Of a stretch of DNA of 64,000 nt, positions 63,711 through 64,000 are shown one piece after another. Position 1 is the first letter of the stretch; each line of letters starts with the position of its first letter. A program made the position numbers and the translations under genes. Source of the stretch: Balneola sp. EhC07 (GTDB taxonomy: Bacteria > Bacteroidota > Rhodothermia > Balneolales > Balneolaceae); NCBI RefSeq assembly GCF_001650905.1, contig NZ_LXYG01000016.1:186001-250000 (forward strand), in the 5' to 3' direction. The notes beneath the pieces were generated by a model that had not been told where the DNA came from, did no database searches, and saw only the letters and a list, made by a program, of their open reading frames with translations.

Positions 63711-64000
63711 ATGGATAAGCTCGTTATAAAAGGGCTGAAATTTCATGGGCTTCACGGTGTTTTTGAGCAAGAAAAGATCATAGGGAATATTTTTGAAGTT
63801 GACTTAGCCTTTGGTCTTTCACTTCAAAAAGCCGGTGAAACAGATAACCTGGATCATACTATCGATTATGCAAAAGTTCGATTGATGGTGGAAGAGATCA
63901 TGGAGAGTCATTCTCTCAATTTGATTGAAACATTGACACTAAAAATTGGGAACAAGCTCTTTAAAGAGTTCGATTTGATTGATCTGGAAGTGAAAGTAAG
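63711..64000 (+). CDS. folB: Dihydroneopterin aldolase (3' end outside window)
   Basis: 96 codons of a FolB protein are visible before the window ends. The N-terminus MDKLVIKGLKFHGLHGVFEQEK is the FolB/FolX signature, with the HGV.EQE pattern; then HTIDYAKVRLMVEEIM and LIETLTLKIGNKLF (substrate Glu region). It produces 6-hydroxymethyl-dihydropterin in folate synthesis. It starts 3 bp after dnaA. Confidence 0.88.
   Translation, partial: MDKLVIKGLKFHGLHGVFEQEKIIGNIFEVDLAFGLSLQKAGETDNLDHTIDYAKVRLMVEEIMESHSLNLIETLTLKIGNKLFKEFDLIDLEVKV

Overview
Organism. The window reads as chromosome from a marine-type member of the Bacteroidota/Balneolota (FCB) group, most likely near Balneola or Gracilimonas. 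Reasons: AT-rich DNA; many secreted proteins whose signal peptides end in A-Q; TonB-dependent receptors with a carboxypeptidase-regulatory-like N-terminal domain; a secreted nuclease with a C-terminal NPFNPST-type (type IX secretion) sorting domain; DUF2911 and DUF3667 proteins; few Shine-Dalgarno sequences; a TTTG-N19-TAnnTTTG-like promoter. No integrase, transposase, CRISPR array or rRNA gene was seen, and gene order looks like ordinary chromosome ending at dnaA and a probable origin.

Layout. 1-5.9 kb: M28 peptidase end, multi-PAS histidine kinase with response regulator, DUF2911 lipoprotein, GIY-YIG protein. 5.9-13.8 kb (minus): envelope proteins, a SusA-like neopullulanase, a TPR protein and a TonB-dependent receptor. 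14-15.5 kb: ECF sigma factor with a membrane partner. 16.5-24.8 kb: a sucrose cluster (LacI regulator, TonB receptor, sodium symporter, fructokinase, amylosucrase) with two LacI-type palindromes. 24.8-31.2 kb: mixed small genes, including a broken lipoprotein start and an M20 hydrolase. 31.3-37.4 kb: an RNA-repair locus, the most interesting part. 37.5-46.9 kb: oxidoreductase, pilin-like operon, serine hydrolase, KAP NTPase, PqqB-like hydrolase. 47-52.5 kb: nadA, nadC, cysteine desulfurase, DsbA-like protein, ispH. 53-64 kb: ybbR-like, DUF721 (dciA-like), recF, endonuclease I, enolase, HAD phosphatase, prmC, probable oriC, dnaA, folB.

The key system. A WYL-domain regulator is divergent from a Ro60/TROVE-vWA protein gene. 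Between the TROVE gene and rtcB (RNA ligase), 628 bp hold a tandem array of five structured RNAs on the minus strand, separated by only 8-17 nt. All five share one architecture: a variable outer stem, then TGYYGTW, then an inner stem, then TACTTC; on the 3' side the inner stem partner, a 9-nt GNNTGTNRC and the outer stem partner. Outer and inner stems differ in sequence but pair in every copy (inner-stem pairing is imperfect in two copies), which is covariation visible by eye. Four copies carry canonical tRNA T-arms. One is a circularly permuted tRNA opened in the anticodon arm, with its acceptor stem closed by GAAA. Another is a circularly permuted leucine-type tRNA opened in the D-loop, with its acceptor closed by TTTT. 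This fits bacterial Y RNAs with YrlA-like tRNA mimicry, here as a five-member set. A 20-bp sequence containing a palindrome occurs identically in the wyl/TROVE intergenic region and upstream of rtcB, suggesting one regulon.

Limits. Everything was read by eye. Family names rest on recognisable motifs; RNA structures were paired by hand and not folded computationally.
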